Of a stretch of 64,000 nucleotides of DNA, positions 27,382 to 36,564 are shown one piece after another; the first letter of the stretch is position 1; every line of letters starts with the position of its first letter. Source of the stretch: Nonomuraea muscovyensis. Lineage in GTDB: Bacteria > Actinomycetota > Actinomycetes > Streptosporangiales > Streptosporangiaceae. Below the pieces are notes generated by a model that was not told the origin of the DNA, made no database searches, and saw only the letters and a program-made list of their open reading frames with translations. Location of the stretch: assembly GCF_014207745.1 (NCBI RefSeq), contig NZ_JACHJB010000004.1, forward strand, positions 124,001 through 188,000, given 5' to 3'. Made by a program: the position numbers and the translations under genes.

Positions 27382-28194
27382 ATGGGAATCTTCGACCTTC
27401 TCCGTAACTCCGCTCGTCCGGCCCATCTCCCGGTCATGGCGCACAAGGCGTACGTGCGCCTGCGCCACGGGCACGACCGGGAACGGCCCGCCGCCACCGC
27501 CTGGGCGGCCGGCCAGGCGCAGGACCTCCACGCCTGGGGCAGGCGGATCGACGATGCGCTCTGGTCGCGGGCCGAGGCGTTCGCGCTGTCGCTCACCCGT
27601 TCCGCGGAGCCCGGCGTCAGGCGGCTCGCCGCCGCCGGGGTGCGGCTCGGCGGTCCCGGCGGCATCGAGCTGCTGCACTTCCTCACCCTGGCGCTGCGGC
27701 CCAGGGTGGTCGTGGAGACGGGAGTCGCCGCCGGCTGGTCCACCGCCGCCGTGCTGGACGCGATGCGGGCCAACATGATGGGACACCTCTACTCCAGCGA
27801 CTTCCCGTGCTTTCGCCTGCCCGACGCGGAGCGGCACATCGGCCACGTGGTCCCCGAGCGGCTCAAGGACCGCTGGACGCTCCACACCCGGGGCGACCGC
27901 CGCAACCTCGGCGAGATCCTGCATCCGACGATGCGGGTGGACCTGGTCCACTACGACTCCGACAAGACGCGCAGCGGCAGGGAGTTCTTCCTGGACCGCG
28001 TGGCTCCCCACCTGACCGACGAGCACGTCCTCGTCATGGACGACATCCAGGACAACCTGGTGTTCCGGGAGTACGCCCGCTCGCAGCCGTTCCATCGGGT
28101 CTTCGCCTACCAGGGGAAGTTCATCGGCGTGACGGGGCCCGGCCTCTGCGCGCTCGAACGAGGCGGGGCGATCAGCGCGGCCGCCTCGGTCTGA
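27382..28194 (+). CDS. Class I SAM-dependent methyltransferase
   Basis: This protein of about 270 residues has the SAM-binding motif VVETGVAAGWSTAAVLDAM and acidic residues in VDLVHYDSDKTRSGREFFL and HVLVMDDIQDN that match the Methyltransf_24 / sugar O-methyltransferase pattern. The ATG at 27382 has GGGGG 5 nt upstream; an ATG at 27367, sharing bases with the sulfotransferase stop, would add five residues. The pair is likely one transcript ended by the hairpin at 28201-28243. I infer methylation of the same glycan. Confidence 0.82.
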   Translation: MGIFDLLRNSARPAHLPVMAHKAYVRLRHGHDRERPAATAWAAGQAQDLHAWGRRIDDALWSRAEAFALSLTRSAEPGVRRLAAAGVRLGGPGGIELLHFLTLALRPRVVVETGVAAGWSTAAVLDAMRANMMGHLYSSDFPCFRLPDAERHIGHVVPERLKDRWTLHTRGDRRNLGEILHPTMRVDLVHYDSDKTRSGREFFLDRVAPHLTDEHVLVMDDIQDNLVFREYARSQPFHRVFAYQGKFIGVTGPGLCALERGGAISAAASV

Positions 28195-28200
28195 GCTCGT

Positions 28201-28243
28201 GCCGCGGGCCCGGTCTCCTCCGAAGGGAGACCGGGCCCGCGGC
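28201..28243. terminator. Strong bidirectional hairpin
   Basis: Arms 28201-28218 and 28226-28243 pair perfectly over 18 bp with a 7-nt loop between the convergent methyltransferase gene and the membrane protein gene on the other strand. No T-run is present. Confidence 0.8.
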
Positions 28244-28252
28244 GTTCCACGC

Positions 28253-30595
28253 TCAGCCCGCGGCGTCGGCGGTGAGCTCGTAGACGCCGTAGTCGCCGGA
28301 GCGGAACCGCAGCTTCGCGTGCGCCCACAGGTGGGTCCCCGGCCGCAGCCGGCGCTGGTCCGCGAACAACCAGCGCACCCCGTAGTCGTCCCGCAGCCGG
28401 CGGACTGTCTGGGGCGAGGGGTCCTGGAAGACCGCGTCGTTGGCCTGGATCCGGTCACGGTCCCAGAACGGGCGGTTCTCCACCACCTCTCCGTCGCGCC
28501 AGCTGTCCATGTTGGTCGCCGTGTAGGCCCACCCCTCGACCAGCACCCGCCGTTCGGTCAACGCCGTCGTCCAGAACACCCGGCTGTCGCACGGGTTCTC
28601 GTGGCCCCACCGGCAGTGCACGTTCGTGGCGACGAGGTCGCCGGGATCGGAGTTGGCGCGCAGCCAGCGACCGGCCGCGAAGGCGCCCCTGGGGATCACC
28701 GAGGCGGGCGGCGTGCCGTTCGGATGGGGCGGGGCCGACATCGGGCTGCGGTAGGTGCCCGGCAGGACGCGGGTCGCCCACGCCGCGGGCGTGCCGGCGG
28801 CCGTCACCAGGCAGATGACCAGGGCGACCGCCCGCATCCTGCCTCGCCCGGCGGCGAGCAGGGCCACACCGGCCAGCAGCGCGACACCGAGCAGGGCGAT
28901 GTAGGGCACGTACAGCGCGACGTCGTCCCGTCCCGGCTCCAGTGGCACCCGGACCGCGAAGACCGTTCTGATGGCGTAGACGGCCGCGATCCCCGCGACG
29001 GCCGCGACGGCGACCTGCTTGAGACCCAGCCGCGCCCTCCGGACGACCGTGACGAGCCCGAGGACCGCCACCATCGCCACGTACGGATACGGCGCCTGCA
29101 GGAAGTACCCCTGGGACAGGTGCGGATGTCCGAGCAGGAGCGCCGCCCCGAGCCCGGCGACGGCCATGCCCAGCACCAGCACGACCGGGGGCCGCAGCAA
29201 CTGCCGCGGCCGGCAGGCCAGACCCAGCACCCCGCACCAGGTGATCGCGGCGCACAGGACGCACAACAGCGCGACCCCGAGCGCGCCGCTCGTGGAGACC
29301 TCCTCGGCGCTGCGGCCCGCCAGGTTGGCGAGCGTGACCCGCATGATCGACAGCGGATCGACCACGATCCCCTGCCGCACGCCGCCGAAGAAGACGAACT
29401 GGGCGAACAGCAGGGTCGCCCCCGCCATGCCCAGCGCGACGAGCACCCGACGGGGCACCCAGAACCACCTGACCGCCTCGACCAGCACGACGGCCGCGAG
29501 TCCCGCGGTGAGCAGCGGCAGGTAGGTCGCCTTCGCGCCCATGACGGCCAGGAGGAAGACTGCCAGCAGCGCCCACGTGTGCCGGGACCGCTGCCGGCCC
29601 TCGAACTGGTCGATGAGCAGCAGCATGATGGGGGCGAACAGCAGGGCGCCGAACGTCTGCGTCGGGCTCGACCAGGACTGCACGGTCTTCCAGGTGAAGA
29701 CGCCGGCGGCGGAGCCCAGGTAGAGGGTGGGGGCCGTGACGAGGATGGTCGCCGCGAGGGCGCCCAGCGACCCGGCCCTGGAGCCCGTGACGCGCCGGCC
29801 GATCAGCGCGAGGAGCACGACCAGGGCCGCCAGCATGGGCAGCACGGCCAGGCGGAACAGCAGCACCAGGGGTTCGACCCCGGTGACCCAGCTGGTGGCG
29901 GCGAGGTGGGCGTAGACGAACCAGTGGTAGACGAGCGGCTCGCCCGCGACCGTGGGCACCATGGGCGGCAGGTGGTGCTTCACCTCGCCGACCAGGGCCA
30001 GGTGGAACGGCATGTCGACGAAGGAGGCGCCGAGCGCCGGCCAGGTGAGCGCCTGGGTCCTGAAGAAGTTGACCGCGGTCCACACCACCAGGTAGACGAC
30101 GGTCAGCGCCAGGCTCCACGACCACCACAGCGGTGCCGGCCGCGCCCGGGCCGCGCCCCGCCAGTGCCCGCGCAGCCGCGGCACGGCGAGGAAGAGCGCG
30201 TACGTGCCGAGCGGCCAGGCCAGCACCAGGAGCGGAGCGCCGAGGGCGCGGGCCGGGATGTAGGTGAGCACCTCGGCCGCGTAACCGAGTGCCGCCCCGA
30301 GGGCGAGCCCCTCCGTGAGGGTGAGCGCGGGGCGGTACACCGCGCGGACCCACAGCAGGCCGGGCAGCGCGATGCCGAGAGCGACGTAGACGGCGAACCT
30401 CGCCAGGTCCCACGCGGAGACGCCGTAGCGGCCCAGCACGATCGCCGAGCAGCCGGCCGCGGCCACCGCCGGCAGCAGGCCCAGGATCCGGCGTCGGCCG
30501 GTGAGCCTGGTCCGCGGCGGTGCGCCCGCGTCCGGTCCGGACGCGGGCGCGGAGGGCTGAGGCGTGGAACGCTGAAAGGGTGGAGCTTCGGGCAT
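28253..30595 (-). CDS. Large polytopic membrane protein, GT-C-like (twin of 34110-36470)
   Basis: This 780-residue protein has about thirteen hydrophobic helices and a soluble C-terminal part of about 150 residues. The first long outer loop reads VDMPFHLALVGEVKHHLPPM then AGEPLVYHWFVYAHLAA, an acidic/His pattern like the catalytic loop of GT-C glycosyltransferases using lipid-linked donors. The end carries DPCDSRVFWTTALTERRVL and EGWAYTATNMDSW. The protein encoded at 34110-36470 repeats the same motifs in the same order, so the two are paralogues. I recognise no named family; a membrane glycosyltransferase is inference. Confidence 0.7.
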   Translation of the reverse strand: MPEAPPFQRSTPQPSAPASGPDAGAPPRTRLTGRRRILGLLPAVAAAGCSAIVLGRYGVSAWDLARFAVYVALGIALPGLLWVRAVYRPALTLTEGLALGAALGYAAEVLTYIPARALGAPLLVLAWPLGTYALFLAVPRLRGHWRGAARARPAPLWWSWSLALTVVYLVVWTAVNFFRTQALTWPALGASFVDMPFHLALVGEVKHHLPPMVPTVAGEPLVYHWFVYAHLAATSWVTGVEPLVLLFRLAVLPMLAALVVLLALIGRRVTGSRAGSLGALAATILVTAPTLYLGSAAGVFTWKTVQSWSSPTQTFGALLFAPIMLLLIDQFEGRQRSRHTWALLAVFLLAVMGAKATYLPLLTAGLAAVVLVEAVRWFWVPRRVLVALGMAGATLLFAQFVFFGGVRQGIVVDPLSIMRVTLANLAGRSAEEVSTSGALGVALLCVLCAAITWCGVLGLACRPRQLLRPPVVLVLGMAVAGLGAALLLGHPHLSQGYFLQAPYPYVAMVAVLGLVTVVRRARLGLKQVAVAAVAGIAAVYAIRTVFAVRVPLEPGRDDVALYVPYIALLGVALLAGVALLAAGRGRMRAVALVICLVTAAGTPAAWATRVLPGTYRSPMSAPPHPNGTPPASVIPRGAFAAGRWLRANSDPGDLVATNVHCRWGHENPCDSRVFWTTALTERRVLVEGWAYTATNMDSWRDGEVVENRPFWDRDRIQANDAVFQDPSPQTVRRLRDDYGVRWLFADQRRLRPGTHLWAHAKLRFRSGDYGVYELTADAAG

Positions 30596-30658
30596 GCGCG
30601 CAAGCCTGGCGACACCGGCCTGCCGGGCGGGCGCGAACGACCGAATGCGGCGATGTTC

Positions 30659-33600
30659 TTACCGGCGCTTTGCGGGCTTTTCAGCTCTGGCGACCAGGCG
30701 CGCGGCGGGCGCCCCGCTCTGCACCCCGGTCACGGAACTGAACAGCGGGCTGACCCAGTAGTTGGTGAACTGGTAGGTGTTGTTCGGGAATGAACTCGCC
30801 GAGCCGTACCTGTACACGCCGTTTCCACCCACTGTGGCGCCCGCCGGGGCGATGAGCGATCCCCGGCCGTATTCGGTGGTGAAGAACGGCCTGGTTATCG
30901 AGTAATTGCCGTTCGGGGCGTGATATGCGGCGACATATGTCGTGTTGGCAATGATGGGCACCGGGTTGGCGAAGTTCGCCTGCTGCCAGCCGCTCGCCGT
31001 CTCGTTGGTGAAGGTGGTGCTCGCCAGCAACTGGCCGCCGGCGGTCCACAGGGTGGCGGTGTGCGTTCCGGTGTTCTGCGGCGCCTTGTAGAAGCGGACC
31101 CCGGTCACGACGCCGTCGGTGGTACTGGCGAACTTCACGCCGACGACGACGGCCTTCGGGTCGCCGGCGGTGTCGAGCGCCGGTTCGGCCGTGTCGTCCC
31201 ACAGGGCGTTCGACGGATCGAAGACGACGTCGACCCAGTAGTTCGTCGTCTTGAAGGTGCTGGTCGGGAAGGTCGGCGTGCTGCTGTAGGAGTACAGGCC
31301 GTTGCCCACGGTGACGCCGCTGGCCAGCCCGGTGAGCAGGCCCGAGGAGTACTCCGCGCCGAAGTAGGGCCTGGTCAGCGCGTAGCCGGACGTCGAGTGG
31401 TAGGAGGCGACGTAGGTGGTGTTGGAGCTGGCCGGCACCGGTGTGGAGAAGGTCACCTGCTGCCAGCCGCTCCCCGACTCGTCGGTGAACGTCGCGCGGG
31501 CCAGGAGCTGGCCGCCCGCGGTCCACAGGCTCCCGACGTGGGTTCCCGTGTTCCCGACGCCCTTGTAGAACCTGATTCCGCTGATCATCCCCGGGCTGGT
31601 GGCCTGGAACCGCACCCCCACCTCGACGGCCTTGGGGTCCCCGCTGTCGGCCAGGGCCGGTGTGGTGGACGTGGGCCAGGTGTTGCAGGGGCACTGCTCG
31701 CCGATGGTGACGGCCCGGGTGGCGGGCGTCGTCTGGAGGTTGCCGGAGTCGTCGACCGCCCGCACCCTGATCGTCAGGGGCCCGGCCGCGCCGGTCGTGA
31801 AGCTGAACTGCCAGTCCGTCAGGCCCTTGGCCTGGAACCACCGGACGCCGTTGTCGATCGAGATCTCGACGCCCGCCACGCTGCCGCCGCCGCTGTCGGC
31901 GGCCGTGCCGCGCAGGTTGATCGTGGTGCCGCTCGGCACCGTGGCTCCGCTGGTCGGGGCGCTGATCGTGGTCGTCGGCGGGGTGGTGTCCGTCGACGGG
32001 AACGCGGGCACCAGCCCCGCCTGCAGGCTCGCCGGCTGGAGCCCCATGTCGCCGAAGAGGTTGACCGTCGCCTGCCGCATGCGGATGTCGGCGGGCGTGC
32101 CCGGCCGGTCGTGCACGGCGTCGAGGCCCCACGACCACTGCGTGGTGCCGGCGCCGAACACGAGGGCGCCGCTGGAGTGCTTGTAGAGGACGAGGTTGTG
32201 CGTCGGGACGCCGGGGCCGTACGAGCTGCCGAAGTCGAGCAGGATCTTGTCGAGCCGGCCGATCGTCGCCCTGGAGTACTTCACCGACCCCGCCGGGGTG
32301 AAGGCCGTGTCCGGCGCGGCGTCCCACTCGTAGCCGAGCGTTCCGGACGGGAAGACGGCCGTCTGCCCCGGCAGGAGGTCGGCCACGGACGTGTTCCGCC
32401 ACAGCCTCAGCCTGCTGTAGTCGAAGGGGACGGCCAGCGAGTCGGCGACGCTGCCGTTGGTGGCGAACAGGGTGCCGGTCAGCTCGTTCTCCGGGAAGCC
32501 GCCGTTGGGCGGCGTGGCGAAGCGCGGGTCACGCCAGGTGCCGGTCCACTCGGGGCTGGGGTCGATCTTGCGGTTGGCCAGCGTCTCCTTGTAGCAGACC
32601 ATCGTCCGGAACGGCGTGCCGGAGTCGGCGATGCTGTTCTCCCACCGGGTCTTCCAGAAAACCTCGTTGCCCGAGAAGAACGCGAGGCTGACACCGTTGT
32701 CGCGGGCCGTGGCGAGGTTGTCGCGCATCGACAGCGACCAGTATTCGTCGTGCCCGACCGACAGGAACGCCCGGTGTTCGAGGATCTCGGGGCCGGACCT
32801 CGCGGTGTCGACGTTGGTCGTGTAGCTCACGTCGTAGGCGTTGGCCTCCAGCCATCTGATCATCGGGTATTCGGAGTTGTAGAAATAGGACTGCAGGGCG
32901 CCGCTGAGCCCGGAGCCGCGGTCGACGAACGGGCGGTTGTAGCTGACCTTGAACGCCCGCCCGGCGGGGCTGCCGTTGTAGAGGCTGTTGCCGCCGTAGC
33001 TGTTGTACGCCTGCCACGTCGCGTCGGAGGTCTGCACCAGAATCTCCGCGCCGCGGCTGTCGTCGCGCACGATGAAGATCATTTGGCTTCGACCGGCGGT
33101 GCCGTCCTCCCTGATCAGGTTGGCGATGTAGACGCCGGAGACGGCGGTGACGGGCACCGCCCAGGAGGCGGACACGGCCCAGTTGCCGCAGTCCACCAGG
33201 CCGGTCTCCGTCTGGCGGACGCACGCCGGCTGGGTCTGGGGCAGGATCGCGAACGGCTGGACCGTCGTGACGAACCGCGCCCCCATGCCGCCGTAGTAGC
33301 CGATCCGGTAGATGTCCAGGCGGTAGTCCGTGGCCGGCGTGTCCACCTTGAACTCCACGGTGGCGCCCTTGTCGACGCTGATGTCCGTGGCGAACCCCTG
33401 GATCGTCGAGCTGCCCGCACCGGGCACGTCCCACTCGCTCGGCGGGCTGCCGGGAAGCTCGTTCTCCAGGCAGATCACCGAGGTGGGCGGGCAGTCCTGC
33501 CGGGCCTGTCCCCGCGCCGCCCGGAACGGGCGCAACTGCCTCCTGAGCTCGGGAGTGACCTGCTTACGGGCAGGCCGGCCCGTCTCGCGGGCCCGGTCAC

Positions 33601-33850
33601 GAGGACCGGCCTTCGTCCCCCGGGGCGCGCGGCCCGCCTCTGGCCCAGGTCGCGAGGAACCGCTGTCCCCGGCGCTCACCGGGGCGCCTGCCGCACCGGC
33701 GGCTTCGGCCGCCTGGTGCCGCGGCGCCCAGCAGGTGCCCGCCACCGCCAGCAGGGCCACCACGGCCGCGGCGACGGCCACGCGAGCACGCCGTGCCGGC
33801 CGACGCGCCGGCCACCGCGGCGCACCGGGTTCTTTTCCACCGACGGGCAT
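30659..33850 (-). CDS. Secreted protein: N,N-dimethylformamidase-beta-like domain plus two DUF4082 domains
   Basis: The 1063-residue exported protein starts at the ATG at 33850 (GGGAGAG upstream). A basic N-terminus and one hydrophobic helix (about 25-43) lead to a charged linker. The main domain (about 115-610) has the dimethylformamidase large-subunit-like pattern: RIGYYGGMGARFV, LEHRAFLSVGHDEYWS, FFSGNEVFWKTRWE. Next comes an Ig-like module (TTISAPTSGATVPSG) and two DUF4082 repeats, each with GxRFYKxxxNTGTHxxxLWTAGGQLL and a TNYW end. DUF4082 recurs in the protein at 43438-45504. The role is unknown; a glycan-linked amide hydrolase is conceivable. Confidence 0.8.
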   Translation of the reverse strand: MPVGGKEPGAPRWPARRPARRARVAVAAAVVALLAVAGTCWAPRHQAAEAAGAAGAPVSAGDSGSSRPGPEAGRAPRGTKAGPRDRARETGRPARKQVTPELRRQLRPFRAARGQARQDCPPTSVICLENELPGSPPSEWDVPGAGSSTIQGFATDISVDKGATVEFKVDTPATDYRLDIYRIGYYGGMGARFVTTVQPFAILPQTQPACVRQTETGLVDCGNWAVSASWAVPVTAVSGVYIANLIREDGTAGRSQMIFIVRDDSRGAEILVQTSDATWQAYNSYGGNSLYNGSPAGRAFKVSYNRPFVDRGSGLSGALQSYFYNSEYPMIRWLEANAYDVSYTTNVDTARSGPEILEHRAFLSVGHDEYWSLSMRDNLATARDNGVSLAFFSGNEVFWKTRWENSIADSGTPFRTMVCYKETLANRKIDPSPEWTGTWRDPRFATPPNGGFPENELTGTLFATNGSVADSLAVPFDYSRLRLWRNTSVADLLPGQTAVFPSGTLGYEWDAAPDTAFTPAGSVKYSRATIGRLDKILLDFGSSYGPGVPTHNLVLYKHSSGALVFGAGTTQWSWGLDAVHDRPGTPADIRMRQATVNLFGDMGLQPASLQAGLVPAFPSTDTTPPTTTISAPTSGATVPSGTTINLRGTAADSGGGSVAGVEISIDNGVRWFQAKGLTDWQFSFTTGAAGPLTIRVRAVDDSGNLQTTPATRAVTIGEQCPCNTWPTSTTPALADSGDPKAVEVGVRFQATSPGMISGIRFYKGVGNTGTHVGSLWTAGGQLLARATFTDESGSGWQQVTFSTPVPASSNTTYVASYHSTSGYALTRPYFGAEYSSGLLTGLASGVTVGNGLYSYSSTPTFPTSTFKTTNYWVDVVFDPSNALWDDTAEPALDTAGDPKAVVVGVKFASTTDGVVTGVRFYKAPQNTGTHTATLWTAGGQLLASTTFTNETASGWQQANFANPVPIIANTTYVAAYHAPNGNYSITRPFFTTEYGRGSLIAPAGATVGGNGVYRYGSASSFPNNTYQFTNYWVSPLFSSVTGVQSGAPAARLVARAEKPAKRR

Positions 33851-34109
33851 GACATCTCTCCCGATTGCAGCAAACGCAGCGAACATCCCAGCCGGACATG
33901 TGGCGGGGCATGGATAAAGGCATACAACGATGCGTGACTTGCCAGCGGTTTCTGCCGCGACAGGGCGATTTCCCGGCAAGCTTCACAGGGAGCCCGTTTC
34001 CTACCGAAAGCCGCCCGCGTTTCCCGGCTCTCCCAAGGAAAAGCCAAGAAACGCCCGTACGCAGAGGTCCCGCCCGGAGTGAGCGGCCGGCATCACCAAG
34101 CTTGCGGCC

Positions 34110-36470
34110 ATGGACAAGGCCATGGAGCAGATCTCGCCGCCCGCCGTCGGGCCCTCGCCGGGCCCCCGCCGCGCGGTCCCGCCGGCCGGGGCCTCACCAG
34201 GAGGCGTCCGCCCGCGCCGGCCCTGGCTGCGGCCCCTCGCGAGGTGGCTGCCCGCCGGATCGGTGGCCGCGTTCACCTTCGCGGTGCTGAACCGGTACGG
34301 CGTGTCCGGCACCGACATCGCGCTGTTCGCCGGCTACGTCGCGCTCGGGCTCGCGCTGCCGGGTGTGCTGACGGTCCGGGCGCTGTCCGGCCGCCCCCGC
34401 ACCCTGGCCGAGGAGGTCGCGCTCGGCCTGCCGCTCGGCTACGCCATGGAGATCCTCGCCTACACGGGCGCCAGGGCGGCCGGGCTGCCGCTCCTCGTCC
34501 TGGCCTGGCCGCTGGCCACCTACGCCGCCTTCCTCGCCGTTCCGTCGCTGCGCCGGCACTGGCGGCGCCGCGCACGCCCGGAGAGTCCCTGGTGGTGGCC
34601 GTCGTTCCTGGCCGTGGTCACCGCCTCCCTGGTCGCCTGGAGCGCCGTCAAGTTCTTCGCGACCCACGCCCTCACCTGGCCCGCACTGGGCACGTCCGCA
34701 CCGGACATGCCGTTCCACCTGGCCCTCGTCGGCGAGCTGACGCACCACGTGCCGCCCATGGTGCCGATGGTGGCGGGTGAGCCGCTCGCCTACCACTGGT
34801 TCGTCTACGCCCACCTCGCGGCGGCCGGCCGGCTGACCGGGATCGAGCCCCTCGTCCTGCTGTTCCGCCTCGGGATGCTGCCCATGCTGGCCGCGATCGT
34901 GGTCCTGGCGGGCATGACCGGGCGCCGTCTCACGCGCTCGTGGTGCGGCGCCGCCGTCACCGTGGTCGGCACGGTCTTCGTGGGGGCGCCGAGTCTCTAC
35001 CTGGGCGCCAACGGGCTGTTCACCTGGGGAGGGATTCCGGACACCGCGTGGATCAGTCCCACCCAGACGCTGGGGGCGCTGCTGTTCGCCGCCGTCGTGC
35101 TGGTCCTGATCGACCTGCTGGAGCACCGGCCGCGCGACGTGCGCGGCTGGTGCCTGGCCGCGGTGCTGCTCGTGGCGCTGACCGGCGCCAAGGCGACCTA
35201 CCTGCCCCTGCTCGCGGCCGGGCTGGCGGTCGTCGCGGCCGTGCGCGTCGTCCGGGGGCGGCGACCGTCCCGGCCGGTCCTCATCGGCATGGGGCTGACC
35301 GCGGCCTGCATCCTCTTCGCCCAGTTCGTGCTGTTCGGCGGGGCCCGGCAGGGGCTCGTCGTGGACCCCTTCTCCTTCATGCGGGTCACGTGGAGCGAGC
35401 TCACCGGGACCGCGGAGCCGCCCGGCGGGGGCGTGCCAGGCATCGCGCCGGTGTACCTCGTCTGCTGGGCCCTCACCTGGCTCGGCGTGCTGGGCCTGGC
35501 GGTGCGGCCGAGGCAGCTCCTGCGCCCGGCCGTCACCCTGATGCTCGGCGTCGGAGTCGCCGGCCTGTCCGCCGCGCTCCTGTTCGGCCATCCCGGCCGC
35601 AGCCAGCTCTTCTTCCTGTGGGGCGGCTATCCGTACCTGGCGGCGGTCACCGCCTGGGGGCTGCTCGTCCTGGTCCGGCGGGCCGGGCTCTCTCCGCGGG
35701 CGACGGCGTGCGCGGCCGGCGCCGGTCTGGCCGCCGCCTACCTCGTGCCCCTGCTGTGCGGCGTCACGATCCCGCTCGCCCCGGGCCAGGACACCGGCGT
35801 GCTGTACCGGCCGTACCTCGTGCTGGGCCTGACCGCCGTGGCGGCGGTGGTCCTGCTGGCCCGGTGGCGCGGGCTCCGCGGCGCCGCCGCCCTCGTCGTG
35901 GTCGCGCTCGCCGCCGTCGGCCTGCCCGCCTACGGGCACGCCCGGGTCCTGTCGGCGCTCGACGGCTTCGTCACGACCGCACCCGCCACGGCACGGCCGG
36001 CGGCGCGCGGGCCCGTGACCGAGCAGGCGATCCCGGCGGGCGCCCTGACAGCCGGACGGTGGCTGCGCGCCCACTCCGCGCCCGGCGACCTGGTCGCCAC
36101 GAACGCGCACTGCCGCTGGGGCCGCGAGGACCCGTGCGACAGCCGCTTTCCGTGGGTCGCCGCGCTCTCGGAACGGCGCGTGCTCGTCGAGGGGTGGGCC
36201 TACACGGCCGCCAATCTCAGCCGGTGGCGGCCGGGGCTGCCGCCCGAGAGCCTGCCCTTCTGGGACCAGGAACTGCTCAGGCTGAACGACGCCGCCTTCC
36301 GGGCGCCCTCGGCGGAGGTCATGCGCCTGCTGTGGGAGCGCCACGGGGTGCGCTGGCTGTTCGCCGAGGAACGCTCCGGGACCTCGCTCGGGAGGATCGG
36401 CGACTTCGCCACCCTGCTCTTCCGCTCCGGCGGCTACGCCGTCTACCGGCTGCCCGGCTCCTCCACGTGA
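34110..36470 (+). CDS. Large polytopic membrane protein, GT-C-like (twin of 28253-30595)
   Basis: This 786-residue paralogue of the minus-strand protein on the other side of the secreted-protein gene keeps the blocks PDMPFHLALVGELTHHVPPM, AGEPLAYHWFVYAHLAA, DPCDSRFPWVAALSERRVL and EGWAYTAANLSRW. It has about thirteen helices and a soluble C-terminal region. The start is the ATG at 34110; another in-frame ATG at 34122 is possible, and neither has a strong ribosome site. Function is inferred only as membrane glycosyltransfer from lipid-linked sugar. Confidence 0.7.
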   Translation: MDKAMEQISPPAVGPSPGPRRAVPPAGASPGGVRPRRPWLRPLARWLPAGSVAAFTFAVLNRYGVSGTDIALFAGYVALGLALPGVLTVRALSGRPRTLAEEVALGLPLGYAMEILAYTGARAAGLPLLVLAWPLATYAAFLAVPSLRRHWRRRARPESPWWWPSFLAVVTASLVAWSAVKFFATHALTWPALGTSAPDMPFHLALVGELTHHVPPMVPMVAGEPLAYHWFVYAHLAAAGRLTGIEPLVLLFRLGMLPMLAAIVVLAGMTGRRLTRSWCGAAVTVVGTVFVGAPSLYLGANGLFTWGGIPDTAWISPTQTLGALLFAAVVLVLIDLLEHRPRDVRGWCLAAVLLVALTGAKATYLPLLAAGLAVVAAVRVVRGRRPSRPVLIGMGLTAACILFAQFVLFGGARQGLVVDPFSFMRVTWSELTGTAEPPGGGVPGIAPVYLVCWALTWLGVLGLAVRPRQLLRPAVTLMLGVGVAGLSAALLFGHPGRSQLFFLWGGYPYLAAVTAWGLLVLVRRAGLSPRATACAAGAGLAAAYLVPLLCGVTIPLAPGQDTGVLYRPYLVLGLTAVAAVVLLARWRGLRGAAALVVVALAAVGLPAYGHARVLSALDGFVTTAPATARPAARGPVTEQAIPAGALTAGRWLRAHSAPGDLVATNAHCRWGREDPCDSRFPWVAALSERRVLVEGWAYTAANLSRWRPGLPPESLPFWDQELLRLNDAAFRAPSAEVMRLLWERHGVRWLFAEERSGTSLGRIGDFATLLFRSGGYAVYRLPGSST

Positions 36471-36564
36471 GGTAAGGCTTGCGCAATGCGTCATCCAGCG
36501 GTGCCGGAGCGTGCGTGCCGGTGAGGACCGCTCGTTGTTCACTGCGTTCGTGCATGCGACTGGT

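Noticed and set aside
28199..33937. Very long open frames on the plus strand opposite the membrane-protein and secreted-protein genes
   Set aside because: They are Arg/Gly/Pro/Asp-rich translations with no domain motifs, caused by high GC at third positions of the real minus-strand genes, which carry recognisable families.
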